Shown here one piece after another: positions 53,880 through 63,337 of a DNA stretch of 64,000 nt. Location of the stretch: positions 3,782,001 through 3,846,000 of the forward strand of contig NZ_BNEL01000001.1 of the NCBI RefSeq assembly GCF_018327685.1. The letters run 5' to 3'. Position 1 is the stretch's first letter, and each line of letters starts with the position of its first letter. The notes below the pieces were generated by a model. It worked only from the letters and a program-made list of their open reading frames with translations. It was not told where the DNA came from and made no database searches. Source of the DNA: Streptomyces sp. TS71-3 (lineage in GTDB: Bacteria > Actinomycetota > Actinomycetes > Streptomycetales > Streptomycetaceae). The position numbers and the translations under genes were made by a program.

Positions 53880-56381
53880 GTGACGAACATCCCGGCGACC
53901 GGTCGCACGCCGCGCGTCCAGATCAGGCTGGTGGTCATCCAGATCCTTGTCGTCTCCCTCTTCCTCACGCTCGGCGGGCGCCTGTGGTTCCTGCAGATCC
54001 GCGAGGGGGATGCGTACGCCAGGAAGGCCTCGGGCAACCACGTCCAGCAGGTCGTCGCGCCGGCCGTCCGGGGCTCGATCCTGGACGCCCGTGGCGTGCC
54101 GCTCGCCGACAACGAGACTCGCCTCGTCGTGTCCGCCTCGCGCACCAAGCTGATGAAGATGGACGACGGCGGCAGCGCGGTGCTCACCAAGCTCGCGGCG
54201 GTGCTGGGCATGAAGCCCAAGGACGTGATGGACCGCGTCCGGCTCTGCGACGCCCAGACCAAGCAGCCCTGCTGGAACGGCTCCCCGTACCAGCCGATCC
54301 CGATCACCGACGAGGCCACCCCCAAGCAGGCCCTCCAGATCCGCGAGCGCTCCGAGGACTTCCCCGGCATCACCGCCGAGCCCACCGCCGTGCGCCGCTA
54401 CCCGTCCCCGGGCGACGCCAACACCGCCCAGGTCCTCGGCTACCTCTCGCCCGTCACGGACGAGGAGATCAAGAAGGCCGAGCACACCGACTCGCCGTAC
54501 ATGCGCTCCGACGAGGTCGGCCGCAACGGCCTGGAGCAGGAGTACGACAAGCAGCTGCGCGGCAAGTCGGGCGTCACCCGCTACGAGGTGGACAACCTCG
54601 GCCGGGTCATCGGCCAGGCCGACAGCGACAAGGGCCAGCCGGGGGACAACGTCATCACCAGCATCGACGCCCGGGTGCAGCGGGTCGCCGAGTACGAGCT
54701 GAACGACGCGATGAAGGTGGCCCGCACCCAGATCGACCCGGTCACCCACGAGAAGTACAAGGCCGACTCCGGCGCCGTCGTCGTGATGGAGGCCAAGACC
54801 GGCCGGGTGGTCGCCATGGCCTCCAACCCCTCGTACGACCCGAACGCCTGGGTGGGCGGCATCTCCGGCAAGGACTACGCCAGGCTCACCGGCAAGGACT
54901 CGAACTACCCGCTGCTGAACCGCGCCATCCAGGGCCAGTCGGCACCCGGCTCCACCTTCAAGGTGGTCTCCACCACGGCCGCCGTGAACGGCGGGCACCC
55001 CTTCAACGGGAACTACGCCTGCACCAGCTCGTTCAACATCGGCAGCCAGACCTTCATGAACTACGAGTCGGAGAACTACGGCGACATCAGCCTCGGCCGG
55101 GCCCTGGAGGTCTCCTGCGACACCGTCTTCTACCGCGTCGGGTACGACGAGTGGAAGAGGGACGGCGGCAGCCACCCCAAGAAGAAGCCCAACGACTGGT
55201 TCTTCAAGACCGCCCACCAGTTCGGCCTCGGCAAGGAGACCGGCATCGACCTTCCGAACGAGGTCACCGGCCGGGTCCCCGACCGCCAGTGGAAGCAGGA
55301 CTACTGGGAGGCCAACAAGGACGCCTGGTGCAAGTCCGGAAAGAAGAACGGCAGCTACGTCCAGAAGATCGCCTACGAGAACTGCCTCGACGGCAACAGG
55401 CTGCGCGCCGGTGACTCCGTCAACTACGCCATCGGCCAGGGCGACACGCTCGTCACGCCCATCCAGGAGGCCTCGATCTACTCGGCCATCTCCAACGGCG
55501 GCACGGTGTACAAGCCCAGCATCGGCAAGGCGATCGTCAGCGCCGACGGCAAGCACGTGAACGAGATCAAGCCCCAGGTGCAGTTCAAGCTGCCGATGAA
55601 CAAGAAGCTGAACGGCGAGATACAGCAAGCACTGGCGGGAGTGGCGACCCGCGGTACGGCCGCCTGGCGTTTCCAGGGCTGGCCGCAGAAGCAGATCCCG
55701 ATGCACGCCAAGACCGGTACGGCGGAGGTCTACGGCAAGCAGACCACGTCCTGGTTCTCGACGTTCACCAAGGACTACGCCGTCGTCATGACGATCTCCC
55801 AGGGTGGTACGGGTTCCGGGGCCTCGGGTCCCGCGGTCCGCAAGATCTACGACGCGCTCTACGGCGTCGACCAGTCCGGCAAGATCGACAAGAAGAAGGC
55901 GCTGCTGTCCGCGCCGCAGGGGAGCCTGCCCAAGATCCAGTCGGACGGCTCCATCGACGCCCCGCAGGTCAAGCCGTACAACCCGCACGGCGACGAGACC
56001 GGGGGCAAGGCGGGCGCCGGGCAGGGCACCAACCAGCAGACCGGTGAGCTGATCCCGGGCCAGGAGCCGGGGGCCCAGCCCCCAGGCGACCAGCAGGGCG
56101 GCCAGCAGCCCGGCGTCCAGGATCCCGGCGGCCAGGGGCAGCAGGCCGCCCTGGGGGCCGGGCAGCCACCGGGCGGCGCCCTGCAACCGGTGGCCTACCA
56201 GCAGCCGGCCGCGCTGGCCGCCCCGGGCCTCCAGCCGGCCGCACAGCCGGTCGTCCTGGCCGCGCCCGCGGGCGGCGAGGAGGCGACGCCCGCCGTCGTG
56301 GGCCCCGCCGGTGGACAGCAGGGCAGTACGAGCCCGTACGCGGCGCCGCCCGGCGAGCCCGTGGTCTGGAGGCGTAGCTGA
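53880..56381 (+). CDS. penicillin-binding protein 2 (class B transpeptidase)
   Basis: An 833-residue peptidoglycan transpeptidase (mrdA/pbp2 type). GTG 53880 with GAGG upstream. The N-terminal helix is LVVIQILVVSLFLTLGGRLWFL. The PBP dimer domain has RGSILDARGVPLADN. The transpeptidase motifs are S358-T-F-K, S513-V-N in GDSVNYAIGQG, and K611-T-G. A 140-residue Gln/Pro/Gly/Ala-rich tail (about 690-833) is longer than in most class B PBPs. rodA starts 2 nt after its stop, so the two are translationally coupled as a SEDS-bPBP pair. Confidence 0.96.
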   Translation: MTNIPATGRTPRVQIRLVVIQILVVSLFLTLGGRLWFLQIREGDAYARKASGNHVQQVVAPAVRGSILDARGVPLADNETRLVVSASRTKLMKMDDGGSAVLTKLAAVLGMKPKDVMDRVRLCDAQTKQPCWNGSPYQPIPITDEATPKQALQIRERSEDFPGITAEPTAVRRYPSPGDANTAQVLGYLSPVTDEEIKKAEHTDSPYMRSDEVGRNGLEQEYDKQLRGKSGVTRYEVDNLGRVIGQADSDKGQPGDNVITSIDARVQRVAEYELNDAMKVARTQIDPVTHEKYKADSGAVVVMEAKTGRVVAMASNPSYDPNAWVGGISGKDYARLTGKDSNYPLLNRAIQGQSAPGSTFKVVSTTAAVNGGHPFNGNYACTSSFNIGSQTFMNYESENYGDISLGRALEVSCDTVFYRVGYDEWKRDGGSHPKKKPNDWFFKTAHQFGLGKETGIDLPNEVTGRVPDRQWKQDYWEANKDAWCKSGKKNGSYVQKIAYENCLDGNRLRAGDSVNYAIGQGDTLVTPIQEASIYSAISNGGTVYKPSIGKAIVSADGKHVNEIKPQVQFKLPMNKKLNGEIQQALAGVATRGTAAWRFQGWPQKQIPMHAKTGTAEVYGKQTTSWFSTFTKDYAVVMTISQGGTGSGASGPAVRKIYDALYGVDQSGKIDKKKALLSAPQGSLPKIQSDGSIDAPQVKPYNPHGDETGGKAGAGQGTNQQTGELIPGQEPGAQPPGDQQGGQQPGVQDPGGQGQQAALGAGQPPGGALQPVAYQQPAALAAPGLQPAAQPVVLAAPAGGEEATPAVVGPAGGQQGSTSPYAAPPGEPVVWRRS

Positions 56382-56383
56382 CG

Positions 56384-57586
56384 ATGGTCGCCCCGCACGG
56401 CTTCTCCGTCTCCGGATACGGACCCCAGCGCTCCTCCTGGACCAGGCTGCTCGCACGCGACTCGGTGCTGCGCAAGCTGGACTGGCCGCTGATGCTCTCG
56501 TCGATCCTGCTGTCCATGGTCGGCGCGGTCCTCGTCTACTCCGCCACGCGCAACCGCACCGCGATCAACCAGGGCGACCCGTACTACTTCCTGCTGCGGC
56601 ACCTGCTGAACACCGGCATCGGCATCGCGCTGATGATCGGCGTCATCTGGGTGGGCCACCGCACCCTGCGCACCGCCGTGCCCATCCTCTACGGCATCTC
56701 GGTGCTGCTGGTCCTGCTGGTGCTCACCCCGCTCGGGGCGACCGTCAACGGCGCGCACGCCTGGATCGTGTTCCCCGCCGGGTTCTCGCTCCAGCCGGGC
56801 GAGTTCGTCAAGATCACCATCATCCTGGGCATGGCGATGCTGCTGGCCGCGCGGGTCGACGCGGGCGACCGCGAGCACCCCGACCACCGCACCGTCCTGC
56901 AGTCCCTCGGCCTCGCCGTGGTGCCGATCGTGATCGTGCTGCTGATGCCGGACCTCGGCTCGGTGATGGTGATGGTCTTCATCATCCTCGGCGTGCTGCT
57001 CGCCTCCGGCGCCTCCAACCGCTGGGTCTTCGGCCTGATCGCCGCCGGCGGGGCCGGCGCGGGCGCGATCTGGCAGCTCCACATCCTCGACCAGTACCAG
57101 ATCAACCGCTTCGCCGCCTTCGCCAACCCGGACCTGGACCCGGCCGGCGTCGGCTACAACACCAACCAGGCCCGGATCGCCATCGGCTCCGGCGGGCTCA
57201 CGGGCACCGGGCTCTTCCACGGCTCCCAGACCACCGGGCAGTTCGTGCCCGAGCAGCAGACCGACTTCGTCTTCACGGTGGCGGGGGAGGAGCTGGGCTT
57301 CGTCGGAGCGGCGCTGATCCTCGTGCTGCTCGGGGTGGTGCTCTGGCGCGCGTGCCGCATCGCCCGTGAGACGACCGAGCTGTACGGCACCGTGGTGGCC
57401 GCGGGCATCATCGCCTGGTTCGCCTTCCAGTCGTTCGAGAACGTCGGCATGACGCTGGGCATCATGCCGGTGGCCGGCCTTCCGCTGCCGTTCGTGTCGT
57501 ACGGAGGATCGTCGATGTTCGCCGTGTGGATGGCGGTGGGGCTGCTCCAGTCGATCCGGGTGCAGAGGCCGTTGGGGCTGGGGTAG
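56384..57586 (+). CDS. rodA: SEDS glycosyltransferase RodA (Sfr-like)
   Basis: A 400-residue membrane protein with ten helices that polymerises peptidoglycan glycan chains. The SEDS features are VNGAHAWIVFPAGFSLQPGEFVKI (the GAxxWI...QPSE-type motif with the essential acidic region), LLMPDLGSVMVM, the TGQFVPEQQTDFVFTVAGEELGFVG signature, and GIMPVAGLPLPFVSYGGSS near the C-terminus. It is coupled to pbp2. In S. coelicolor the equivalent gene is named sfr. Confidence 0.95.
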   Translation: MVAPHGFSVSGYGPQRSSWTRLLARDSVLRKLDWPLMLSSILLSMVGAVLVYSATRNRTAINQGDPYYFLLRHLLNTGIGIALMIGVIWVGHRTLRTAVPILYGISVLLVLLVLTPLGATVNGAHAWIVFPAGFSLQPGEFVKITIILGMAMLLAARVDAGDREHPDHRTVLQSLGLAVVPIVIVLLMPDLGSVMVMVFIILGVLLASGASNRWVFGLIAAGGAGAGAIWQLHILDQYQINRFAAFANPDLDPAGVGYNTNQARIAIGSGGLTGTGLFHGSQTTGQFVPEQQTDFVFTVAGEELGFVGAALILVLLGVVLWRACRIARETTELYGTVVAAGIIAWFAFQSFENVGMTLGIMPVAGLPLPFVSYGGSSMFAVWMAVGLLQSIRVQRPLGLG

Positions 57587-57597
57587 GCCGGCGGCCG

Positions 57598-57642
57598 GCC
57601 CCCACCGCGCAGGGGCGTGGTTTCCCGCCGTCCGGTGGGGGC
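57598..57642 (+). terminator. hairpin after rodA
   Basis: GCCCCCACCG and CGGTGGGGGC, perfect 10-bp arms with a 25-nt loop; a probable end of the mre operon. Confidence 0.55.
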
Positions 57643-57767
57643 ACCGGAAGGGAAGAAGTCATCGGTGGCGGCGGAGCCGGCGCCGGGCCGGTCCGCGCAC
57701 CCGCTCCGGGCGGGACGGGGCGGCGGACCGGGCGGACCCGGGCGGCCGACTCCGCGCGGGACCGGTG

Positions 57768-57782
57768 ACTGTCCCGGACAGT
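57768..57782. promoter_or_regulatory. 15-bp palindrome upstream of CYTH-CHAD gene
   Basis: ACTGTCC-C-GGACAGT, perfect 7-bp arms around one base, 36 bp before ATG 57818; operator-like. Confidence 0.5.
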
Positions 57783-57817
57783 AGGACGACACGACGTCGC
57801 ACGGTGTGTGGTATCGC

Positions 57818-59512
57818 ATGACGGCGAAGACACAGCGCGAGATCGAACGGAAGTACGAAGGCCCCCGCGGAGCCGCGGACCTTCCGGACCTGAGCCCGGT
57901 CGCGGGCGTCGCCTCGGTGGAGGACAAGGGCCTGCTGGAGCTGGACGCGATCTACTACGACACGTCCGACCAGCGGCTCGCCGCCGACCGCATCATCCTG
58001 CGCCGCCGCACCGGCGGCACCGACGCGGGGTGGCACATCAAGTTCCCGGTCTCCCTGGCCGAGGGCATCCGGGAGGAGATCCGCGTACCGCTGTCGGCCG
58101 GCCGGGAAGCGGCCGGCCCGGAAGCGACGGCCTCCCGGGCCGAGGGCGCCGGGGGGCGCGCCAAGGCCGGCGCCCAGGCCGGGCGGGGCGCGAAGGCCGC
58201 ACGAGGCGCCGGTGCCGCCCGGTCCCCGCGGGGCCCGGACGCCGAGTGCGAGGCACCGGCCGCACCCCCCGAGGAGATCGCCTCGCTGGTGCGCTCCAGG
58301 GTCCGCGACGAGCCCCTGGAGCCCGTCGTACGGCTCCGCTCGGCCCGCCGGCTGATCCACCTCCTCGACGACACCGGCACCCTCCTCGCCGAGGCGGCCC
58401 TCGACCGGGTGCGCGCCGAGCGGCTGGCGGCCCCGTCCGACGCGGCCCGTGCCGGTACGGCCGAGTGGACCGAGACCGAGGTCGAACTGGCCGACGGCGC
58501 CCCGTACGAGTTCCTGGACGCGGTCGAGGAGGAACTGCGCAAGGCGGGCTGGCGACCGTCCCGCTCGGCGTCGAAGCTGGCCAGGGCCCTGGAGGAGACC
58601 GGCGCCGGGCAGCCCGCCGCGGCCGCCGCGGAACGCCGCCCCGCAGCGGAGCCCGGCGACACCCCGATGCCCGCGGCGGCACCCGTCCTCGACTACCTCC
58701 ACAGGCAGCGCGACACCCTGGTCGACCTCGACCCCGCCGTCCGCCGCGACCTGCCGGACTCCGTGCACCGCATGCGCGTCGCCACCCGCCGGATGCGCAG
58801 CGTCCTGCGGTCGTACCGCAAGGTCCTGGACCGCACGGTGACCGCCCCCGTCGGCGACGAGCTCAAGTGGCTCGCCGGCGAGCTGGGCATCGACCGCGAC
58901 CGCGAGGTGCTCGCCGAACGGCTCTCCACCGCGCTCGACGGCCTGCCGCCCGAACTGGCCCCCGGGCCCGTCCGCGGCCGCATGGAGACCTGGTCGGACG
59001 AGCGGCGCGGCGACACGCGCGGCAGGCTCGCCGAGGTCCTGGACGGCGAGCGCTACCTCCGGCTGCTCGACACGCTGGACCGCCTCCTCGCCGACCCGCC
59101 ACTGCTCCCCGCGGCCACCCGCAAGCCCGAAAAGGTGCTCTCCAAGGCGATGCGGCGCGACCGCGGACGGCTCACCGGCCGCCTCACCCAGGCACTGAAC
59201 CAGCCCCCGGGCTCCGACCGCGACGCGGGACTGCACAGCGCCCGCAAGGCCGCCAAGCGGCTGCGGTACACCGCCGAGGCGGCACGTCCGGTGCTCGGCT
59301 CCAAGGCCGACAAGACGGTCACCGCGGCCAGGCGCCTGCAGTCCCTGCTCGGCGACCACCAGGACAGCGTGATGGCCCGCGCCACCCTCCGCGAGCTGTC
59401 CGAAGAGGCGCACGGGGCGGGCGAGAACGCGTTCGCCTACGGGCTGATGTACGGGCGCGAGGAACGGCAGGCGGCACAGGACGAGAGGAACGCCGCCGAG
59501 CGGGAGAAGTGA
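57818..59512 (+). CDS. CYTH and CHAD domain protein
   Basis: A 564-residue protein from ATG 57818 with no clear ribosome site. The N-terminal CYTH domain has the EIERK metal/triphosphate motif and the RRR/WHIKFP strand. It is interrupted by a 50-residue Ala/Gly/Arg insert (about 90-145). The C-terminal CHAD domain (about 290-560) has repeated basic helices VHRMRVATRRMRSVLRSYRK and LHSARKAAKRLRYTAEAA whose His/Arg/Lys bind polyphosphate. CYTH proteins hydrolyse triphosphates and CHAD domains bind polyphosphate granules. It is placed after the mre operon as in other streptomycetes. Confidence 0.93.
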   Translation: MTAKTQREIERKYEGPRGAADLPDLSPVAGVASVEDKGLLELDAIYYDTSDQRLAADRIILRRRTGGTDAGWHIKFPVSLAEGIREEIRVPLSAGREAAGPEATASRAEGAGGRAKAGAQAGRGAKAARGAGAARSPRGPDAECEAPAAPPEEIASLVRSRVRDEPLEPVVRLRSARRLIHLLDDTGTLLAEAALDRVRAERLAAPSDAARAGTAEWTETEVELADGAPYEFLDAVEEELRKAGWRPSRSASKLARALEETGAGQPAAAAAERRPAAEPGDTPMPAAAPVLDYLHRQRDTLVDLDPAVRRDLPDSVHRMRVATRRMRSVLRSYRKVLDRTVTAPVGDELKWLAGELGIDRDREVLAERLSTALDGLPPELAPGPVRGRMETWSDERRGDTRGRLAEVLDGERYLRLLDTLDRLLADPPLLPAATRKPEKVLSKAMRRDRGRLTGRLTQALNQPPGSDRDAGLHSARKAAKRLRYTAEAARPVLGSKADKTVTAARRLQSLLGDHQDSVMARATLRELSEEAHGAGENAFAYGLMYGREERQAAQDERNAAEREK

Positions 59513-59560
59513 CATCGCCGAGCGGGAGAGGTGACGTAGCCGAGCGGGAGACGTGAGCCG
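59495..59560. repeat. 22-bp tandem repeat across the CYTH-CHAD stop
   Basis: Units starting GCCGAGCGGGAGA at 59495, 59517 and 59539, exact 22-bp period. The first encodes the last codons (AEREK) and the stop. Confidence 0.9.
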
Positions 59561-59633
59561 GGCGGGGGCTTGCCCGCCCCGCGGCCGGCGCCTGGGCCGC
59601 GAGCGGGCGTACGGAGCGGTACCCGAGCCGCGT

Positions 59634-59639
59634 TAGGGT
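59634..59639 (+). promoter_or_regulatory. -10 element of the radical SAM gene
   Basis: TAGGGT; predicted start near 59646, about 30 nt before ATG 59676 and close to an alternative GTG at 59652. Confidence 0.45.
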
Positions 59640-59675
59640 TGAGGGTCATCTGTGTCCGCTCACGAAAGTCCCGAG

Positions 59676-61604
59676 ATGTCTGTCGAGTCGGTCTTCCCAC
59701 AGCTCGAAGCCCTGCTCCCGCATGTGCAGAAACCGATCCAGTACGTCGGTGGGGAGCTCAACTCCACGGTCAAGCCCTGGGACTCCTGTGACGTGCGCTG
59801 GGCGCTCATGTACCCCGACGCCTACGAGGTCGGCCTGCCCAACCAGGGCGTCATGATCCTCTACGAGGTGCTGAACGAGCGCGAGGGCGTCCTCGCGGAG
59901 CGCACCTACAGCGTCTGGCCGGACCTTGAGGCGCTGATGCGTGAGCACGGCGTGCCGCAGTTCACGGTCGACAGCCACCGCCCGGTGCGGGCCTTCGACG
60001 TGCTCGGCATGAGCTTCTCCACCGAGCTCGGCTACACCAACATGCTCGCCGCGCTCGACCTCGCGGGCATCCCGCTCCAGGCCCGGGACCGCGGCGACGA
60101 CGACCCGATCGTGCTGGCCGGCGGCCACGCCGCGTTCAACCCCGAGCCCGTCGCGGACTTCATCGACGCCGCGGTCGTCGGCGACGGCGAGCAGGCCGTC
60201 CTCACCATCACCGACACCATCCGCGCCTGGAAGGCCGAGGGCAGGCCGGGCGGCCGTGAGGAACTGCTGCTGCGGCTCGCGAGGACCGGCGGCGTGTACG
60301 TGCCCGCGTTCTACGACGTCGAGTACCTGCCCGACGGCCGGATCGCCCGGGTCGTCCCCAACCGCTCGGGCGTGCCGTGGCGGGTGAGCAAGCACACCGT
60401 CATGGACCTCGACGAGTGGCCGTACCCGAAGCAGCCCCTGGTGCCGCTCGCGGAGACGGTGCACGAGCGGATGTCCGTGGAGATCTTCCGCGGCTGCACC
60501 CGCGGGTGCCGGTTCTGCCAGGCGGGCATGATCACCCGCCCGGTGCGCGAGCGCTCCATCACGGGCATCGGCGAGATGGTGCACAAGGGCCTGGAGGCGA
60601 CCGGTTTCGAGGAGGTCGGGCTGCTGTCGCTGTCCTCCGCGGACCACTCGGAGATCGGCGACATCGCGAAGGGCCTGGCGGACCGCTACACGGACGACAA
60701 GATCGGCCTGTCCCTGCCGTCCACCCGGGTCGACGCCTTCAACATCGACCTGGCGAACGAGCTCACCCGCAACGGCCGCCGCTCCGGCCTCACCTTCGCA
60801 CCCGAGGGCGGCAGCGAGCGCATCCGCAAGGTCATCAACAAGATGGTCTCCGAGGACGACCTGATCCGCACCGTCGCCACCGCGTACGGCAACGGCTGGC
60901 GCCAGGTGAAGCTGTACTTCATGTGCGGCCTGCCGACGGAGACCGACGACGACGTCCTGCAGATCGCGGACATGGCCACCAAGGTCATCCAGAAGGGCCG
61001 GGAGGTCTCCGGCTCCAACGACATCCGCTGCACCGTCTCGATCGGCGGCTTCGTACCCAAGCCGCACACCCCGTTCCAGTGGTCGCCGCAGCTGAGCGCC
61101 GAGGAGACCGACGCCCGCCTGGAGAAGCTGCGCGACAGGATCCGCGGCGACAAGAAGTACGGCCGCTCCATCGGCTTCCGCTACCACGACGGCAAGCCCG
61201 GCATCGTCGAGGGCCTGCTCTCCCGCGGCGACCGGCGCATCGGCGCCGTCATCCGCGCGGTCTACGAGGACGGCGGCCGCTTCGACGGCTGGCGCGAGCA
61301 CTTCAGCTACGACCGCTGGATGTCCTGCGCCGCCGCCACCCTCCCCGCCTTCGGCGTCGACGTCGACTGGTACACCACCAGGGAACGCGGCTACGAGGAG
61401 GTCCTGCCCTGGGACCACCTGGACTCCGGCCTGGACAAGGACTGGCTCTGGGAGGACTGGCAGGACGCGCTCGACGAGACGGAGGTCGAGGACTGCCGCT
61501 GGACGCCGTGCTTCGACTGCGGGGTGTGTCCGCAGCTCGACCTGGACATTCAGGTCGGCCCGACGGGGAAGAAGCTTCTGCCGCTGACGGTCGTCAACAA
61601 GTAG
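59676..61604 (+). CDS. B12-binding radical SAM protein (TIGR03960-like)
   Basis: A 642-residue protein from ATG 59676 (GAAAG upstream; GTG 59652 would add 8 residues). The N-terminal cobalamin-binding-like domain (about 30-210) has ALMYPDAYEVGLPNQG, FDVLGMSFSTELGYTN and VLAGGHAAFNPEPVADFID. The radical SAM core has C274, C278 and C281 in GCTRGCRFCQAG, followed by SSADHSEI and LTFAPEGGSERIR. The C-terminal segment has CRWTPCFDCGVCPQ, possibly another metal site. The reaction is unknown. The TIGR03936-type partner I expect downstream in streptomycetes is absent here. Confidence 0.92.
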   Translation: MSVESVFPQLEALLPHVQKPIQYVGGELNSTVKPWDSCDVRWALMYPDAYEVGLPNQGVMILYEVLNEREGVLAERTYSVWPDLEALMREHGVPQFTVDSHRPVRAFDVLGMSFSTELGYTNMLAALDLAGIPLQARDRGDDDPIVLAGGHAAFNPEPVADFIDAAVVGDGEQAVLTITDTIRAWKAEGRPGGREELLLRLARTGGVYVPAFYDVEYLPDGRIARVVPNRSGVPWRVSKHTVMDLDEWPYPKQPLVPLAETVHERMSVEIFRGCTRGCRFCQAGMITRPVRERSITGIGEMVHKGLEATGFEEVGLLSLSSADHSEIGDIAKGLADRYTDDKIGLSLPSTRVDAFNIDLANELTRNGRRSGLTFAPEGGSERIRKVINKMVSEDDLIRTVATAYGNGWRQVKLYFMCGLPTETDDDVLQIADMATKVIQKGREVSGSNDIRCTVSIGGFVPKPHTPFQWSPQLSAEETDARLEKLRDRIRGDKKYGRSIGFRYHDGKPGIVEGLLSRGDRRIGAVIRAVYEDGGRFDGWREHFSYDRWMSCAAATLPAFGVDVDWYTTRERGYEEVLPWDHLDSGLDKDWLWEDWQDALDETEVEDCRWTPCFDCGVCPQLDLDIQVGPTGKKLLPLTVVNK

Positions 61605-61612
61605 CGCATGTG

Positions 61613-61648
61613 GGGCTGTGTCCATCTGCCCGCGGATGGACACAGCCC
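61613..61648. terminator. 14-bp hairpin after the radical SAM gene
   Basis: GGGCTGTGTCCATC and GATGGACACAGCCC, perfect arms around an 8-nt loop, 9 bp after the stop. It serves as a terminator but separates two copies of the gene tail. Confidence 0.75.
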
Positions 61649-61711
61649 ATACAGGTCGGCCCGACCGGCAAGGAGCTGACCGGCAGGGAGCTGCTGCCCT
61701 TGACGGTCAAG
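61649..61711 (+). pseudogene. degenerate duplicate of the radical SAM 3' end
   Basis: It reads IQVGPTGKEL...RELLPLTVK, matching the true C-terminus IQVGPTGKKLLPLTVVNK at 61548-61601, with a 9-bp insertion and several changes. It has no start of its own. Confidence 0.7.
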
Positions 61712-61969
61712 ACGTCGTCCACCAGCGGGCACGCGCACTGACCGCAGCCCCTGAGCGGGGCGCTGGGACGCATCGTGGGTGCGCCGGCAGGGGCGGCCGA
61801 GGGCGTGGCCGAGGGCGAGGTGTCCGCCGCATGGGAGCCGGCGGGTTTGCCGGGCAGGCGGCCGAGATCGCCCGCGCGGCGGTTGCCCCGGACGCCCCTG
61901 CCACGCAGCGAGGGCTCCTCGGTCATCCACTCGGAGGTGGAGTGGATGTGAAGTCCCTCCTGCGCTCAT

Positions 61970-63079
61970 TCAGGATGAAGTCGCGCTGTGAGGCTTTTTC
62001 GGTGCGGCGGCTTTCGGGGTGATGGCCACGCCGAAAGGTCCGTTGCCGACGGGGACGGTGGTCGCGACGGTGTTGGTTTCGGTGTCGATCACCGACACGT
62101 TGTCGCTCAGCTCGTTAGCGACATAGGCGCGCTCGCCGTCCGGGGTGAAGGCGACGTTCCGCGGCCAGGTGCCGACGGGGATGGTGTGGGTGACGGTGTT
62201 GGTCCTGGTGTCGATCACCGACACGGTGCCGCTGTTGAGGTTGGTGACGTAGGCGAGCCGGCCGTTCGGGGTGATGCCCACGCCGTTGGGGAGGTCACCG
62301 CCGGTGGGGATGGTGGTGACGACGGTGTTGGTCCTGGTGCTGATCACCGACACGTTGTCGCTGGCGGCGTTGGCGACGTAGACATGCTGGCCGTTCGGGG
62401 TGATGGCCAGGGCGACGGGCCCGTCGGGGGCGGCGATGGTGTGGGTGACGGTGTTGGTCCTGGTGTCGATCACGGACACGCTGTCGTCGAGGTCGTTGGC
62501 CACGTAGGCGCGCTCGCCGTTCGGGGTGATGGCCACGTCTTCGGGCCCGTTGCCCACGGGGACGGTGGTCTTGACGGTGTTGGTCTTCGTGTCGATCACC
62601 GACACGCTGTCGCTGTTGAAGTTGACGACGTAGACGCGGTCGCCCTTCGGGGTGATGGCCACGCCGTTGGGCGCGTCGCCAACGGGGATGGTGTGGGTGA
62701 CCGTGTTGGTCCTGGTGCTGATCACCGACACCGAGTCGCCCAGCTGGTTGGCGACGTAGACGCGGTCGCCTTTCGGAGTGATGGCCACGCCGTCGGGGCG
62801 GTCGCCGACGGGGATGGTGTGGGTGACGGTGTTGGTCCTGGTGTCGATCACCGACACCGTGTCGCTGTCGAGGTTGGTGACGTAGGCGCGGACGGGGTCG
62901 TCGTGCGCGGGCGCCTCCTGTGCGGCGGCGGGCGATGCCGCGGCGAGCGGGACCGCCAGGCCCGCGAGCACCGCCCATCCCACCCAGGCCCGCGCGACCC
63001 TCCCCCAGGTGCGCTCGTCCCTGTGGTGTCGCCCTGTGATTCTCGGTTCCGGCGTTCCCTGTACCGCGATAACTGACAC
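61970..63079 (-). CDS. secreted YVTN seven-bladed beta-propeller protein
   Basis: A 369-residue protein from GTG 63079 with AGGAGG upstream. The signal peptide lies within about residues 27-54 (RAWVGWAVLAGLAVPLAAASP, then AAAQEA). Seven repeats of about 42 residues follow, each with AITPxGxRVYVAN and VSVIDTRTNTVTHTIPVG, enough for a closed seven-bladed propeller. A short KAAAPKKPHSATSS tail follows. Such proteins occur on actinobacterial and archaeal surfaces; ligand and function are unknown. The 126-bp DNA repeats are well conserved, so the gene is prone to repeat-number change. Confidence 0.9.
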   Translation of the reverse strand: MSVIAVQGTPEPRITGRHHRDERTWGRVARAWVGWAVLAGLAVPLAAASPAAAQEAPAHDDPVRAYVTNLDSDTVSVIDTRTNTVTHTIPVGDRPDGVAITPKGDRVYVANQLGDSVSVISTRTNTVTHTIPVGDAPNGVAITPKGDRVYVVNFNSDSVSVIDTKTNTVKTTVPVGNGPEDVAITPNGERAYVANDLDDSVSVIDTRTNTVTHTIAAPDGPVALAITPNGQHVYVANAASDNVSVISTRTNTVVTTIPTGGDLPNGVGITPNGRLAYVTNLNSGTVSVIDTRTNTVTHTIPVGTWPRNVAFTPDGERAYVANELSDNVSVIDTETNTVATTVPVGNGPFGVAITPKAAAPKKPHSATSS

Positions 63080-63337
63080 GAAGACCTCCTGGAGTGCACT
63101 CGATGCCCAACCGGCGATGGCTGCGGCCGCTATGGGTCGGTATGCCCTGAAAGGGGTCTATATCGCGTGTCTGGGGCTGTATGGGCGATTCGAATCCCAC
63201 ATCAGTGAGATCGGGGCCGAGCACCAGGGGGCGGAGGCTCGTGTCGTGGTTTCCGTAGGCCGGTTGTCGCCGTCATGCCTGCTTCACAGGGGCGATCTCA
63301 CGGCACCGCACGTGTCCCGGCGCCCCCCGGGCTACTG

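Larger units (their letters stand above)
61605..61969. other. gap holding a hairpin and a degenerate gene-tail copy
   Basis: About 365 bp without a convincing gene. It holds a 14-bp hairpin, a decayed second copy of the radical SAM C-terminal codons, and Gly/Ala/Arg-coding-like sequence with no start signals. This is where the conserved gene order ends. Confidence 0.6.

Noticed and set aside
61594..61926. Short minus-strand open frames after the radical SAM gene
   Set aside because: They arise from the hairpin and the duplicated gene tail; no ribosome site or recognisable domain.
63185..63210. tRNA-like T-arm string GATTCGAATCCCAC upstream of the propeller gene
   Set aside because: No matching acceptor, D or anticodon arms can be found on either side.
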